Source: Acidobacteriota bacterium
Lineage (GTDB): Bacteria > Acidobacteriota > Vicinamibacteria > Vicinamibacterales > UBA2999
DNA length: 52,238 nucleotides
NCBI GenBank assembly: GCA_020851565.1
Contig: JADZCN010000095.1
Span: 1 to 52,238, forward strand
Direction: 5' to 3'
The position numbers and the translations under genes are program-made. Each line of letters opens with the position of its first letter. Position 1 is the first letter of the stretch. Below, piece by piece: positions 21,910-28,607 of the stretch. A model generated the notes under the pieces. It worked only from the letters and a program-made list of their open reading frames with translations. It ran no database searches and was not told the DNA's origin.

Positions 21910-22473
21910 TGCCCGGCAATGGCAGTCCATGCAGCCGTGCTCGGCACAGGTGCCGCACGATTCGACGACCCGTTTCTTCAGGGCTTCGCGCGCCCGGAAG
22001 GCACGGACGGCGGCGTTGCCGGCTGTGAGGCCCTTCTGCTCGGCAAACGTCTTGACGGGCGTGCCGCCCACCTCGATGGCCTGGAGCGCCTCGGCGTACT
22101 CCGGCTTGAGCGTCGTGGCCAGCCGCGTGACGCAGGCGCAGATCTCGCCCTCCAGCCCGGGCTCGGGCGCCTCGTGGGTTTCCAGCTCGCGCGCGAACGC
22201 CTCGAAGGCGCGATCCGCGGCGCCGCGACGGCGGAACTGGTCGATGGCGGCGTTCCTGAGCGAGCGGTAGAACCACGGGATGACGGCTTCGCCGTCGGGC
22301 GCCTGGTCGGGTCGAGCCACGACCTTGGCGAAGGCGTCCTGGAGGATGTCCTCCGCGAGCGCCCGGTCGCCGACGCGGCCTTCGAGGTATCTCAGGAAGG
22401 CGCGGTGGTTCTCGAGCAGGGTGGCGATGGGCGCCTCGTCGCGCGAGTCAGTGCCTGGCACGGCGGTGATCAT
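21904..22473 (-). CDS. ECF sigma factor with Cys-rich C-terminus
   Basis: 189 residues. Region 2 (AFLRYLEGRVGDRALAEDIL, then QDAF and FYRSLRNAAIDQFRRR) and region 4 (TLKPEYAEALQAIEVGG..VKTFAEQKGLT..NAAVRAFRAREAL) of a sigma-70-family extracytoplasmic function factor are clear. The tail CGTCAEHGCMDCHC holds five cysteines and a histidine. Similar Cys tails occur in one group of ECF factors and may bind zinc or sense redox state. ATG 22473 is chosen because homology starts there. No anti-sigma gene is adjacent; the neighbouring MFS gene downstream is probably co-transcribed. Confidence 0.88.
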   Translation of the reverse strand: MITAVPGTDSRDEAPIATLLENHRAFLRYLEGRVGDRALAEDILQDAFAKVVARPDQAPDGEAVIPWFYRSLRNAAIDQFRRRGAADRAFEAFARELETHEAPEPGLEGEICACVTRLATTLKPEYAEALQAIEVGGTPVKTFAEQKGLTAGNAAVRAFRAREALKKRVVESCGTCAEHGCMDCHCRAK

Positions 22474-22561
22474 ACCCACAGCCGGTTGGATGTCGGAGGA
22501 GAAGCGGCGGAGTCGCCGGGGGGGGCGAGCGCCTGGAGGCGTGGCCCAGCCCGGGGGGGAC

Positions 22562-22597
22562 TTGACAAAATGTGTTATAACACGTATCATCGTTGCA
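22562..22597 (+). promoter_or_regulatory. Leaderless marR promoter with operator palindrome in its spacer
   Basis: TTGACA (22562-22567), exactly 17 bases, then TATCAT (22585-22590). The predicted start is the A of the marR ATG at 22597, so the mRNA would have no leader. The perfect 12-bp palindrome GTGTTATAACAC (22572-22583) fills the spacer, where a bound repressor would block polymerase. This argues for autorepression by the MarR protein. Confidence 0.75.
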
Positions 22598-23070
22598 TGG
22601 TGGTCAGGCCCCTGAGCGAAGAGCTGAAGCAGGCGCGGCCCTTCGACCTGCTCGAGGAGGAAGTGCACTTGAGCGTCCTCCGCACGGCGGCCGTGCTGGA
22701 CCACGAATTCGCCCAGGCCTTGAAACCTTACGGCCTGACGCCGACGCAGTACAACGTCCTGCGCATCCTGCGCGGGGCGGGCCCCGGCGGGCTGTGCCGC
22801 AACGAAGTCGGCGAGCGGCTCATCCGGCCCGTTCCGGACGTGACGCGGCTGCTGGACCGCATGGCGGAGATGAAGCTCGTCGGCCGGCAGCGGGTGGACG
22901 AGGACCGCCGGATGGTCCGGACGCACATCACCCCCAAGGGGCTGGCCCTGCTCGCGGAGCTGGACGCCCCGATTCGCGAGATCCACCGCGCCCGCCTGGC
23001 CCACGTGGGCCAGGCCAGGCTCAGGTCGCTGGTCACCGCGCTGGCCGAAGTGCGCCAGGCGGGACGCTGA
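22597..23070 (+). CDS. MarR-family transcriptional regulator
   Basis: 157 residues with the MarR winged-helix fold: recognition region LTPTQYNVLRILRGAG, then NEVGERLI..PDVTRLLDRM and the wing VDEDRRMVRTHITPKG. MarR proteins bind short palindromes as dimers and release on ligand binding or oxidation. I see no Cys near the N-terminus of the OhrR type, so a thiol switch is unlikely. The ATG at 22597 coincides with the predicted transcription start. A matching half-palindrome lies before the yceI-like gene 87 bp downstream, so that gene is the probable target. Confidence 0.92.
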   Translation: MVVRPLSEELKQARPFDLLEEEVHLSVLRTAAVLDHEFAQALKPYGLTPTQYNVLRILRGAGPGGLCRNEVGERLIRPVPDVTRLLDRMAEMKLVGRQRVDEDRRMVRTHITPKGLALLAELDAPIREIHRARLAHVGQARLRSLVTALAEVRQAGR

Positions 23071-23114
23071 GAGCAGGCCCGCGAAACGCAAGGGGCGTTT
23101 CGGGCGTCAATAGA

Positions 23115-23125
23115 TGTTGTAACAC
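23115..23125 (+). promoter_or_regulatory. Second MarR operator candidate, before yceI
   Basis: TGTTGTAACAC here matches TGTTATAACAC in the marR promoter (22573-22583) at 10 of 11 positions. It lies 32 bp before the yceI start. Confidence 0.6.
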
Positions 23126-23156
23126 TTAACGTGAGAACACTTTTCCGGAGGATGAG

Positions 23157-23696
23157 ATGAGCGCAGTCATGACCCGCACGTTCCAGATCGACAAGACCCA
23201 CTCCGAGGCCGCTTTCCAGGTCCGGCACCTCATCAGCAAGGTCCGCGGCCGGTTCGCAGACTTCGACGGCACCATCGACTTCGACGAGGAGAAGCCCGAG
23301 CAGTCGACGGTGAGCGTCACTATCCAGGCGGCGAGCATCGACACCAACACGCCCGACCGCGACAAGCACCTGCGCTCGGACGACTTCTTCGCCGTGGATC
23401 AGTACCCGACGCTCACCTTCGTGAGCACGTCGATCACCCCGAAGGGAGGCGGCGCGTTCGACGTGGCGGGCAACCTGACCATGAGGGGCGTGACGAAGGC
23501 CATCGTCATTCCGGTGAGCTACCTGGGCAAGGCCGTGGACCCCTGGGGCAACGAGAAGGTGGCCTTCGAGGGCGAGGTGACGCTCAACCGCAAGGACTTC
23601 GGCCTCAACTGGAACGCGGCCATCGAGACCGGCGGCTTCCTGGTGGGCGACGAGGTGAAGGTGAGCCTGTCGATCCAGGCCGCGGCGCAGAAGTAA
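23157..23696 (+). CDS. YceI-family lipocalin-like protein
   Basis: 179 residues of the YceI fold, a lipid-binding beta-barrel that carries polyisoprenoid-like molecules in solved homologues. Typical motifs are IDKTHSEAAFQVRHL, GRFADFDGTI, HLRSDDFFAVDQYPTLTF and NRKDFGLNWN. There is no signal peptide, so this member is probably cytoplasmic, unlike E. coli YceI. ATG 23157 has GGAGG (23147-23151) five bases upstream, while the ATG at 23152 directly abuts it. A MarR operator candidate precedes it, so expression is probably induced together with marR. Confidence 0.93.
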   Translation: MSAVMTRTFQIDKTHSEAAFQVRHLISKVRGRFADFDGTIDFDEEKPEQSTVSVTIQAASIDTNTPDRDKHLRSDDFFAVDQYPTLTFVSTSITPKGGGAFDVAGNLTMRGVTKAIVIPVSYLGKAVDPWGNEKVAFEGEVTLNRKDFGLNWNAAIETGGFLVGDEVKVSLSIQAAAQK

Positions 23697-23762
23697 CGAT
23701 CCGGGGACGGGCCGGGGGTGGCTACAATGCCAGTGGCGACGCCACTCCCGGATTCCGACCCG

Positions 23763-24443
23763 ATGCCGACCTCAGCCACCCGGACGTTCTTCGCCGTGTT
23801 CGCCCTGTGCGCGCTGGCGGGCGATGCCTCCGCTCACGGCGTCTCGGCCGCGGACCGCGCCTTCATGGAGCAGGGCGGCCTCATCGCCTTTCTCTACCTC
23901 GGCGCCAAGCACATGGTCACCGGCTACGACCACCTGCTGTTCCTGCTGGGCGTCATCTTCTTCCTCTATCGCCTGCGCGACGTCGGTCTTTACGTCACGC
24001 TCTTCGCGGTCGGGCACTCGGTGACGCTGCTTGGGGGCGTGCTGGGCGACATTCGCGTCAACCCTTATCTGGTGGACGCCGTCATCGGCCTCTCGGTCGT
24101 CTACAAGGCGCTGGACAACCTGGGAGCCTTCCAGCGCTGGTTCGGCGTGCAGCCGGACACGAAGGCCGCGGTGCTCGTTTTCGGCTTCGTGCACGGGTTC
24201 GGCCTGGCGACCAAGCTGCAGGATTTCGCCCTCCCGCGCGCGGGGCTGGTGGCGAAGATCGTCGCGTTCAACGTGGGCGTGGAGGTGGGGCAGTTGCTCG
24301 CGCTCGGGGCCATCCTCGTGGCGATGGCCTACTGGCGCCGGACCGCCGCGTTCGAGCGCCAGGCGTTTGCCGGCAACGTCCTGATCATGACGTGCGGCTT
24401 CGTGCTGCTCGGGTACCAACTTACCGGCTACTTCCTCGGATAG
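23763..24443 (+). CDS. HupE/UreJ-family membrane protein
   Basis: About 226 residues. A cleavable-looking signal (TFFAVFALCALAGDASAHG) precedes six hydrophobic segments. The HupE/UreJ motifs are GAKHMVTGYDHLLFLLGVIF and FGFVHGFGLATKL, with conserved His and Asp residues. HupE and UreJ are thought to move nickel or cobalt; this longer version without a neighbouring hydrogenase or urease is of unknown role. ATG 23763 gives the best signal peptide; ATG 23727 and GTG 23718 are also in frame. It is 66 bp downstream of yceI and may share its transcript. Confidence 0.82.
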   Translation: MPTSATRTFFAVFALCALAGDASAHGVSAADRAFMEQGGLIAFLYLGAKHMVTGYDHLLFLLGVIFFLYRLRDVGLYVTLFAVGHSVTLLGGVLGDIRVNPYLVDAVIGLSVVYKALDNLGAFQRWFGVQPDTKAAVLVFGFVHGFGLATKLQDFALPRAGLVAKIVAFNVGVEVGQLLALGAILVAMAYWRRTAAFERQAFAGNVLIMTCGFVLLGYQLTGYFLG

Positions 24444-24447
24444 CGGA

Positions 24448-24649
24448 GCTGCCGAAGCACGGGCCGTCGCCCGGCAGACCGGTCGGTCGGCCGGTCAAAC
24501 ACGCCTTCGCGCCCCACAAGCATCTGGGCAACTCGCGCTGTCTTCGCCCACGCTCACACAGGCCCAGCGGTACGCGCCGGCGTGTTTGTCGGTGCTTCGC
24601 GCGGCCGACCTCCAACGGTCTGCCAGGCGACGGCCCGTGCTTCGGCAGC
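24448..24649. repeat. Long-hairpin repeat element, copy 1
   Basis: A 34-bp outer inverted repeat (24448-24481 with 24616-24649, one mismatch) encloses inner pairs CAAACACGCC (24496-24505) with GGCGTGTTTG (24579-24588), and CTGGGC with GCCCAG near the tip. A 22-nt core (24479-24500) is identical to the second copy at 27793-27814, while the outer stem sequence is not. It fills the gap between the convergent hupE-like and NHL genes. Confidence 0.8.
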
Positions 24650-24662
24650 CTGTCGATCCCGG

Positions 24663-25877
24663 TCAGCGCGCAGCAGCGGCCCCTTTCAACACGATTCGCT
24701 GGACCCGCCAGTTCGTCATCTCGCCAATCAGCAGTTCGTTCTCGTTCCGGCAGTCGATGGAGTTGGCCAGGCCGAACTCCCTGGGCAGCTTGCCGGCGGA
24801 CCCGAACTTTCCGACCACCGTGCCGTCCAGCCGCACCTTGTAGATGGCCGCGTCCTCCATCCCGTCCGGATCGCCGGAGTGGGAGACATAGAGATACTGC
24901 GTAGCCCCGCGCGTCATGCACATCGCCAGCGGCGTGCCGATGCCGCCGAACTGGCTCTTGAAGGTGCCATCGGCGTCGAACACCTGGATGCGCTTGTTGC
25001 CGCTGTCGGCGACGTACACGTTGCCCTGCGCGTCGATGGCGATGGCCTTCACCCCCTGGAACTGGCCGGGCTCGGTGCCGGTCGAGCCCCAATGGCGGAT
25101 GAAGCGGCCGTCCTTGTCGAATTTCGCCACGCGGTTGTTCGTGCCGATGCCATCGGCCACGTAGATGTTGCCGGCGGCGTCCCACGTGACGTCGGTTGGG
25201 CGGTTGAAGCTCGACCCGGGGATGCCCTCGCCCGGCCGCCGGTTGGCGGCCGCGCCGCCCGGCCCGCCGGGGCCGGGACCCGCGCCGGGCCCTGGTCCCG
25301 CACCGGCACCTGGTCCCGCGCCGGGCCCGCCCGCGCCAGGGCCGCCGCCGGCACGCGGCGCCGCGGGGCGCACGGGCATCGTCTCGGGCTTGCGGCCGAG
25401 CACCAGCGCGACACGGCCTGCGGTGTCGAACTTCACCACCTGGTTCGCGCCTGCGTCGATGGTCCACACGTTGTCCTGCGGATCCACGCGCAGGCCGATG
25501 GCCGCGTTGAAGCCGTAGACGTCCTGGCCCAGCTCACGCACGAACTTGCCGTTGGCGTCGAACTGGAACAGGCGCGAGCCGCCGCGATAGAACGTGCGAT
25601 TGTCGCCGAGCGTGGCGTACGGGTGACCCGTGCGCGTGTAGACGAAGATCTGGCCCTTCGAATTCGTGCCGACGCCGCCGATCTCGCCGACGTAGATGTC
25701 GGGCGGCGTGCGGAGGAGATCCGCGTTGGTGTCGAACGCGATCTCGGGCACGGTTCCCTGTGCCGCCAGCGACGCGGCCGCGAACGCAAGCCCCACCGCC
25801 AGGGCGGGCATTCCACCCTGTCCCCGCCGCCCGTTCCTTCGTGCCGTCCTTGTGCCTTCCGCCTTCTGGCTTGTCAT
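24663..25877 (-). CDS. NHL-repeat beta-propeller protein with Gly/Pro-rich insert
   Basis: 404 residues. A signal peptide (ALAVGLAFAAASLAAQG) is followed by NHL propeller blades marked by DPQDNVWTIDAGANQVVKFD, DAAGNIYVADGIG..NRVAKFD and DAQGNVYVADSGNKRIQVFD. About 45 residues made almost only of Gly, Pro and Ala interrupt the propeller between blades (about residues 168-212, DNA 25240-25375). Secreted NHL proteins of this kind are frequent in Acidobacteriota and resemble peptidyl-alpha-hydroxyglycine lyase-like folds, but function is unknown. ATG 25877 lies 8 bp after the stop of the upstream NHL gene, so the two form an operon. Confidence 0.85.
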   Translation of the reverse strand: MTSQKAEGTRTARRNGRRGQGGMPALAVGLAFAAASLAAQGTVPEIAFDTNADLLRTPPDIYVGEIGGVGTNSKGQIFVYTRTGHPYATLGDNRTFYRGGSRLFQFDANGKFVRELGQDVYGFNAAIGLRVDPQDNVWTIDAGANQVVKFDTAGRVALVLGRKPETMPVRPAAPRAGGGPGAGGPGAGPGAGAGPGPGAGPGPGGPGGAAANRRPGEGIPGSSFNRPTDVTWDAAGNIYVADGIGTNNRVAKFDKDGRFIRHWGSTGTEPGQFQGVKAIAIDAQGNVYVADSGNKRIQVFDADGTFKSQFGGIGTPLAMCMTRGATQYLYVSHSGDPDGMEDAAIYKVRLDGTVVGKFGSAGKLPREFGLANSIDCRNENELLIGEMTNWRVQRIVLKGAAAAR

Positions 25878-25885
25878 GACGCCCC

Positions 25886-26962
25886 CTACTGCGCGCTGGT
25901 CGTGGTGGTGGGCTTCAGCAGGATCTTCTGCGAGCGCCAGTTGTTGATCTCGGCGGTGTAGATGACGTTCGGGTCGCGGCAGTCCATCTGGTGGATGGTC
26001 GCGAACTCGCCGGCGGCCTTCCCCGCGCGCCCGAACCTGCCGATGATGGTGCCGTCGAGCTCCATCTTGTAGACCTCGCCGGTGAACTCGGCGCCGGCGG
26101 CCGGCGCGCTGTCCTGCCACGAGTTGGACGAGAACAGGTACTGCCTGCCGGGGTTCTTCGGGCCGGGCCCACCGGAAACGCATACGGCCCACGGATTCCC
26201 CACCTGGTCGTAGTTGGCCTTCCAGTTCAGGTCGTTGTCCAGCACCTGGACGCGCGCGTTGCCGCGGTCGCCCACGTAGACGTTGCCCTGGAAATCGGTC
26301 GCGATGGAGTGCGGCGTGTTGAACTCGAGGTTGCCGTTGCCGCGCCTGCCCACGGCCTTGATGAAGCGGCCGTTCTTGTCGTACTTGACGACCCGCGCGT
26401 CGAAGTAGCCGTCGGACACGAAGATGTTGCCCTGCTGATCGAAGGCGACGTCGGTCTGCCGGCCGAACCGGTACTTCTCGTTGCGCCCGTGGAACGAACC
26501 CGAGCCCGGCATGTTGAGGATCTGGTACGCCGGATCCTCGCGGCGGCCCATCACCATCAGCACCCGGCCCTCGGGGCTGAACTTGATCAGCATGTCGGTC
26601 CCTTCGTCGACCGCCCAGATGTTGTCCTGGGCGTCCACGCGCACCGAGTGGGCGAAGGCGAAGCCGTAGTTGTTCCGGCCGATCTCGCGGACGAACCGGC
26701 CATCGGGCGTGTACTCGAAGAGCCGCGTCTCGTACGCGCGGTGATAGATGTAGACGTTCCCCTTCGAGTTGGTGGCAATCCCCATGTTCTCGCCGGTGTA
26801 GATACCCGGCGCGTTCTTGAAGAAGTCCGGCACCGCCTCGTGCGGGATGACCGGTACGTTGGTCGCTTTGGCCCGCGTCTGTGCCGAGACCGGCAGGAGC
26901 GTCGCGGCGAGGGCGCCCGCCAGCGCGAGGGCCGCGATCGAGAACGGGATGGTGCGTGTCAT
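25886..26962 (-). CDS. Secreted NHL-repeat beta-propeller protein
   Basis: 358 residues. The signal peptide (IAALALAGALAATLLPVSAQ) is followed by NHL blades: NSKGNVYIYHRAYETRLFEY, DAQDNIWAVDEGTDMLIKF, DQQGNIFVSDGYFDARVVKY and DFQGNVYVGDRGNARVQVLD. It shares the same C-terminal motif (DCRD.N..Y.AEINNWRSQKIL) with its downstream neighbour, so the pair arose by duplication. ATG 26962 has GGAGG seven bases upstream (26970-26974). Probable first gene of a two-gene operon; ligand or substrate unknown. Confidence 0.88.
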   Translation of the reverse strand: MTRTIPFSIAALALAGALAATLLPVSAQTRAKATNVPVIPHEAVPDFFKNAPGIYTGENMGIATNSKGNVYIYHRAYETRLFEYTPDGRFVREIGRNNYGFAFAHSVRVDAQDNIWAVDEGTDMLIKFSPEGRVLMVMGRREDPAYQILNMPGSGSFHGRNEKYRFGRQTDVAFDQQGNIFVSDGYFDARVVKYDKNGRFIKAVGRRGNGNLEFNTPHSIATDFQGNVYVGDRGNARVQVLDNDLNWKANYDQVGNPWAVCVSGGPGPKNPGRQYLFSSNSWQDSAPAAGAEFTGEVYKMELDGTIIGRFGRAGKAAGEFATIHQMDCRDPNVIYTAEINNWRSQKILLKPTTTTSAQ

Positions 26963-27028
26963 GCAAGTGCCTCCGCGGATGCCCCGGCGTTCCAGGACCA
27001 GTGGTACGGTCGGGCTGGGTGGTCGGAC

Positions 27029-27055
27029 TGTATACGACCGTGGAGCCGGCTTCAA
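27029..27055 (-). promoter_or_regulatory. Weak promoter candidate for the NHL operon
   Basis: On the minus strand, TTGAAG (27050-27055) and TATACA (27029-27034) are 15 bases apart, 67 bp before the NHL gene start. The spacing is shorter than ideal. It overlaps the stop of the DUF2182 gene. Confidence 0.3.
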
Positions 27056-27741
27056 GTGAGGATCAGGGCCACGCCCCACGCCGCCATGGCGATGCCCGCG
27101 ACCTGGCCGATGCGCTCGCCTCCCGGGGCCGCCTGCTCGAGGCAGAGGACGACAGTCAGCGCCGCCATCCACGCCAGGTTCATGAGGCCCACCCCGAGGC
27201 CGCTCAGCATCACGAGCCAGCAGCACCCGAGGCAGTAGGCGCCGTGGGTGACGCCCAGGCGGAAGCCGCCGATCGGGCCGTTCCTCCACCGCGCCAGGAA
27301 ATAGGTGAGCGGATTGCGGCAGTGCGCGAGGCACGCGCGCTTGAGTGGCAGGAACTGGGAGACGCCCGCGAGGATCAGCACGACGCCTGCGAGTGGCGTG
27401 AGCACGCGATCATCCGCGAGCAGCCCGAGCTGGTGCAGCGCCATCTGCCCTGCCGCCGCGGCAGCGCTGTAGGCCAGCCAGATGGTGAAGTAGCCCGCGG
27501 GAAACGCGGCGGCCGCGAGTGTCGTCGGCTCGCCGTCCCCGGACCGCGCCGTGAGCCGCGCGAACGTGGAGACCCACGGCAGCACCGTTGGCGTCATCAT
27601 CGCCACGACCATCGCCTGCCACATGGCCACGGCAGAGGCATACGACCGCCAGTCGGGCGCGTGCACGTGCGGCGTGGCGGCCGACTCGCCCGCGAGCCAG
27701 AGCCACGCGGCGGTGCAGGCGACGAGGGCGGAGGCGTACAA
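27052..27741 (-). CDS. DUF2182 predicted metal-binding membrane protein
   Basis: About 229 residues with six or seven hydrophobic segments. The family motif AMWQAMVVAMMTPTVLPW is in the second segment, and the Cys-containing LKRACLAHCRNPLTYF and THGAYCLGCCWLVML are conserved marks of DUF2182. The function is not known; metal binding is predicted from Cys and His. There is no ATG or GTG before the first membrane segment. TTG at 27739-27741 is the best available start, and the long-hairpin element begins only 20 bp upstream. Usually found beside DUF1326, as here. Confidence 0.75.
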   Translation of the reverse strand: MYASALVACTAAWLWLAGESAATPHVHAPDWRSYASAVAMWQAMVVAMMTPTVLPWVSTFARLTARSGDGEPTTLAAAAFPAGYFTIWLAYSAAAAAGQMALHQLGLLADDRVLTPLAGVVLILAGVSQFLPLKRACLAHCRNPLTYFLARWRNGPIGGFRLGVTHGAYCLGCCWLVMLSGLGVGLMNLAWMAALTVVLCLEQAAPGGERIGQVAGIAMAAWGVALILT

Positions 27742-27760
27742 GACGAGTCGCAGTGCCGGC

Positions 27761-27962
27761 GGCCGCTGAGCCGCAAGCCATCGACGGCCAGGCCGGTCGG
27801 TCGGCCGGTCAAACGCGCCTCTGGCCTGATCAAGCACTCGAGCCAACTCGCCCTGATCGTGCGGCTCAAACAGGCCGAGTGGAGGCCGACGGCGCGTTTG
27901 TCGGATCGGGGTACGGCCTCCCTCCAACGGCCTGACCGTCGACGGCTTGCGGCTCAGCGGCC
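27761..27962. repeat. Long-hairpin repeat element, copy 2
   Basis: A 35-bp outer inverted repeat (27761-27795 with 27928-27962, two mismatches) encloses CAAACGCGCC (27810-27819) paired with GGCGCGTTTG (27891-27900). The core 27793-27814 is identical to copy 1, and CCTCCAACGG (27921-27930) matches 24609-24618. The outer stems of the two copies have different sequences but each is self-complementary. It separates DUF1326 from DUF2182. Confidence 0.8.
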
Positions 27963-27974
27963 ACGAACTCCGTC

Positions 27975-28607
27975 TCACCCCACCACCCACTCGAACTTCG
28001 AGTGCAGCCCGTGCGTCTGCTTCGTCGCGATCCGGATCACCCCATCGTCGTACGCGGTGCTGCCCAGCGCGAGGACCTGGGTGGACGCGTGAATCTGGTT
28101 GAAGATGTTCTCGAACGTCACCGGCTGCGAACGGTCGCGGCCCTTGATCTCGGTGATGGACGCCTCGGCCAGCCCGGGGATACGCGCGTGCTTGGCGTGG
28201 GGCTCCTCGGTGAACTCGATGGGGAGGTACCGCGTGTCCAGCCAGCGCGACACGAACTTCGCGAGCAGCGCCCACGAGCCGCCGGCCCTGCCCGTGAGGA
28301 TGGCCTCCATCGCCTCGCGCTGCGGAGGCGTGGCGGCCTCGTCGATGATGACGACCTCGGTCCAGTTGCCCTCGATCATGTGCTGCGGCGCGTCGAACGC
28401 GATGAAGGCCTTCAGACCCGCGAGCGGCACGTCGCCGTACGCGCCCTCGTCCACGCGGATGGCCCAGTAGCCCAGGCATCGCTCGTGCGTGCACGCCTGG
28501 CTGAAGTGCATGTGGCCGGGGCACACGAGCTGGCAGCTGCAGTTCTCGAAGAGCAGGCCGCGCGCATGCCACTTCTGCGCGACGGCGCCTGGGGCGGGAG
28601 CGCTCAT
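27975..28607 (-). CDS. DUF1326 domain-containing protein
   Basis: 210 residues, soluble. The conserved Cys motif FENCSCQLVCPGH near residue 20 and ACTHERCLGYW define DUF1326, a family of unknown function that is often next to DUF2182. Four or five Cys and His residues in the first 45 positions suggest a metal site. ATG 28607 overlaps the stop of the upstream MFS gene by 4 bp (ATGA), so the two are translationally coupled. The downstream partner DUF2182 is now separated by the hairpin element. Confidence 0.88.
   Translation of the reverse strand: MSAPAPGAVAQKWHARGLLFENCSCQLVCPGHMHFSQACTHERCLGYWAIRVDEGAYGDVPLAGLKAFIAFDAPQHMIEGNWTEVVIIDEAATPPQREAMEAILTGRAGGSWALLAKFVSRWLDTRYLPIEFTEEPHAKHARIPGLAEASITEIKGRDRSQPVTFENIFNQIHASTQVLALGSTAYDDGVIRIATKQTHGLHSKFEWVVG

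Noticed and set aside
22569..22596. marR start at ATG 22569
   Set aside because: It lies within the promoter and operator, upstream of the predicted transcription start, and adds a non-homologous tail.
24448..24649. Integron attC site
   Set aside because: The conserved part is the inner core, not the ends, and GTTRRRY/RYYYAAC end boxes and an integrase are absent.
24448..27962. Composite transposon bounded by the two hairpin elements
   Set aside because: No transposase lies between them, and no target-site duplication is visible.
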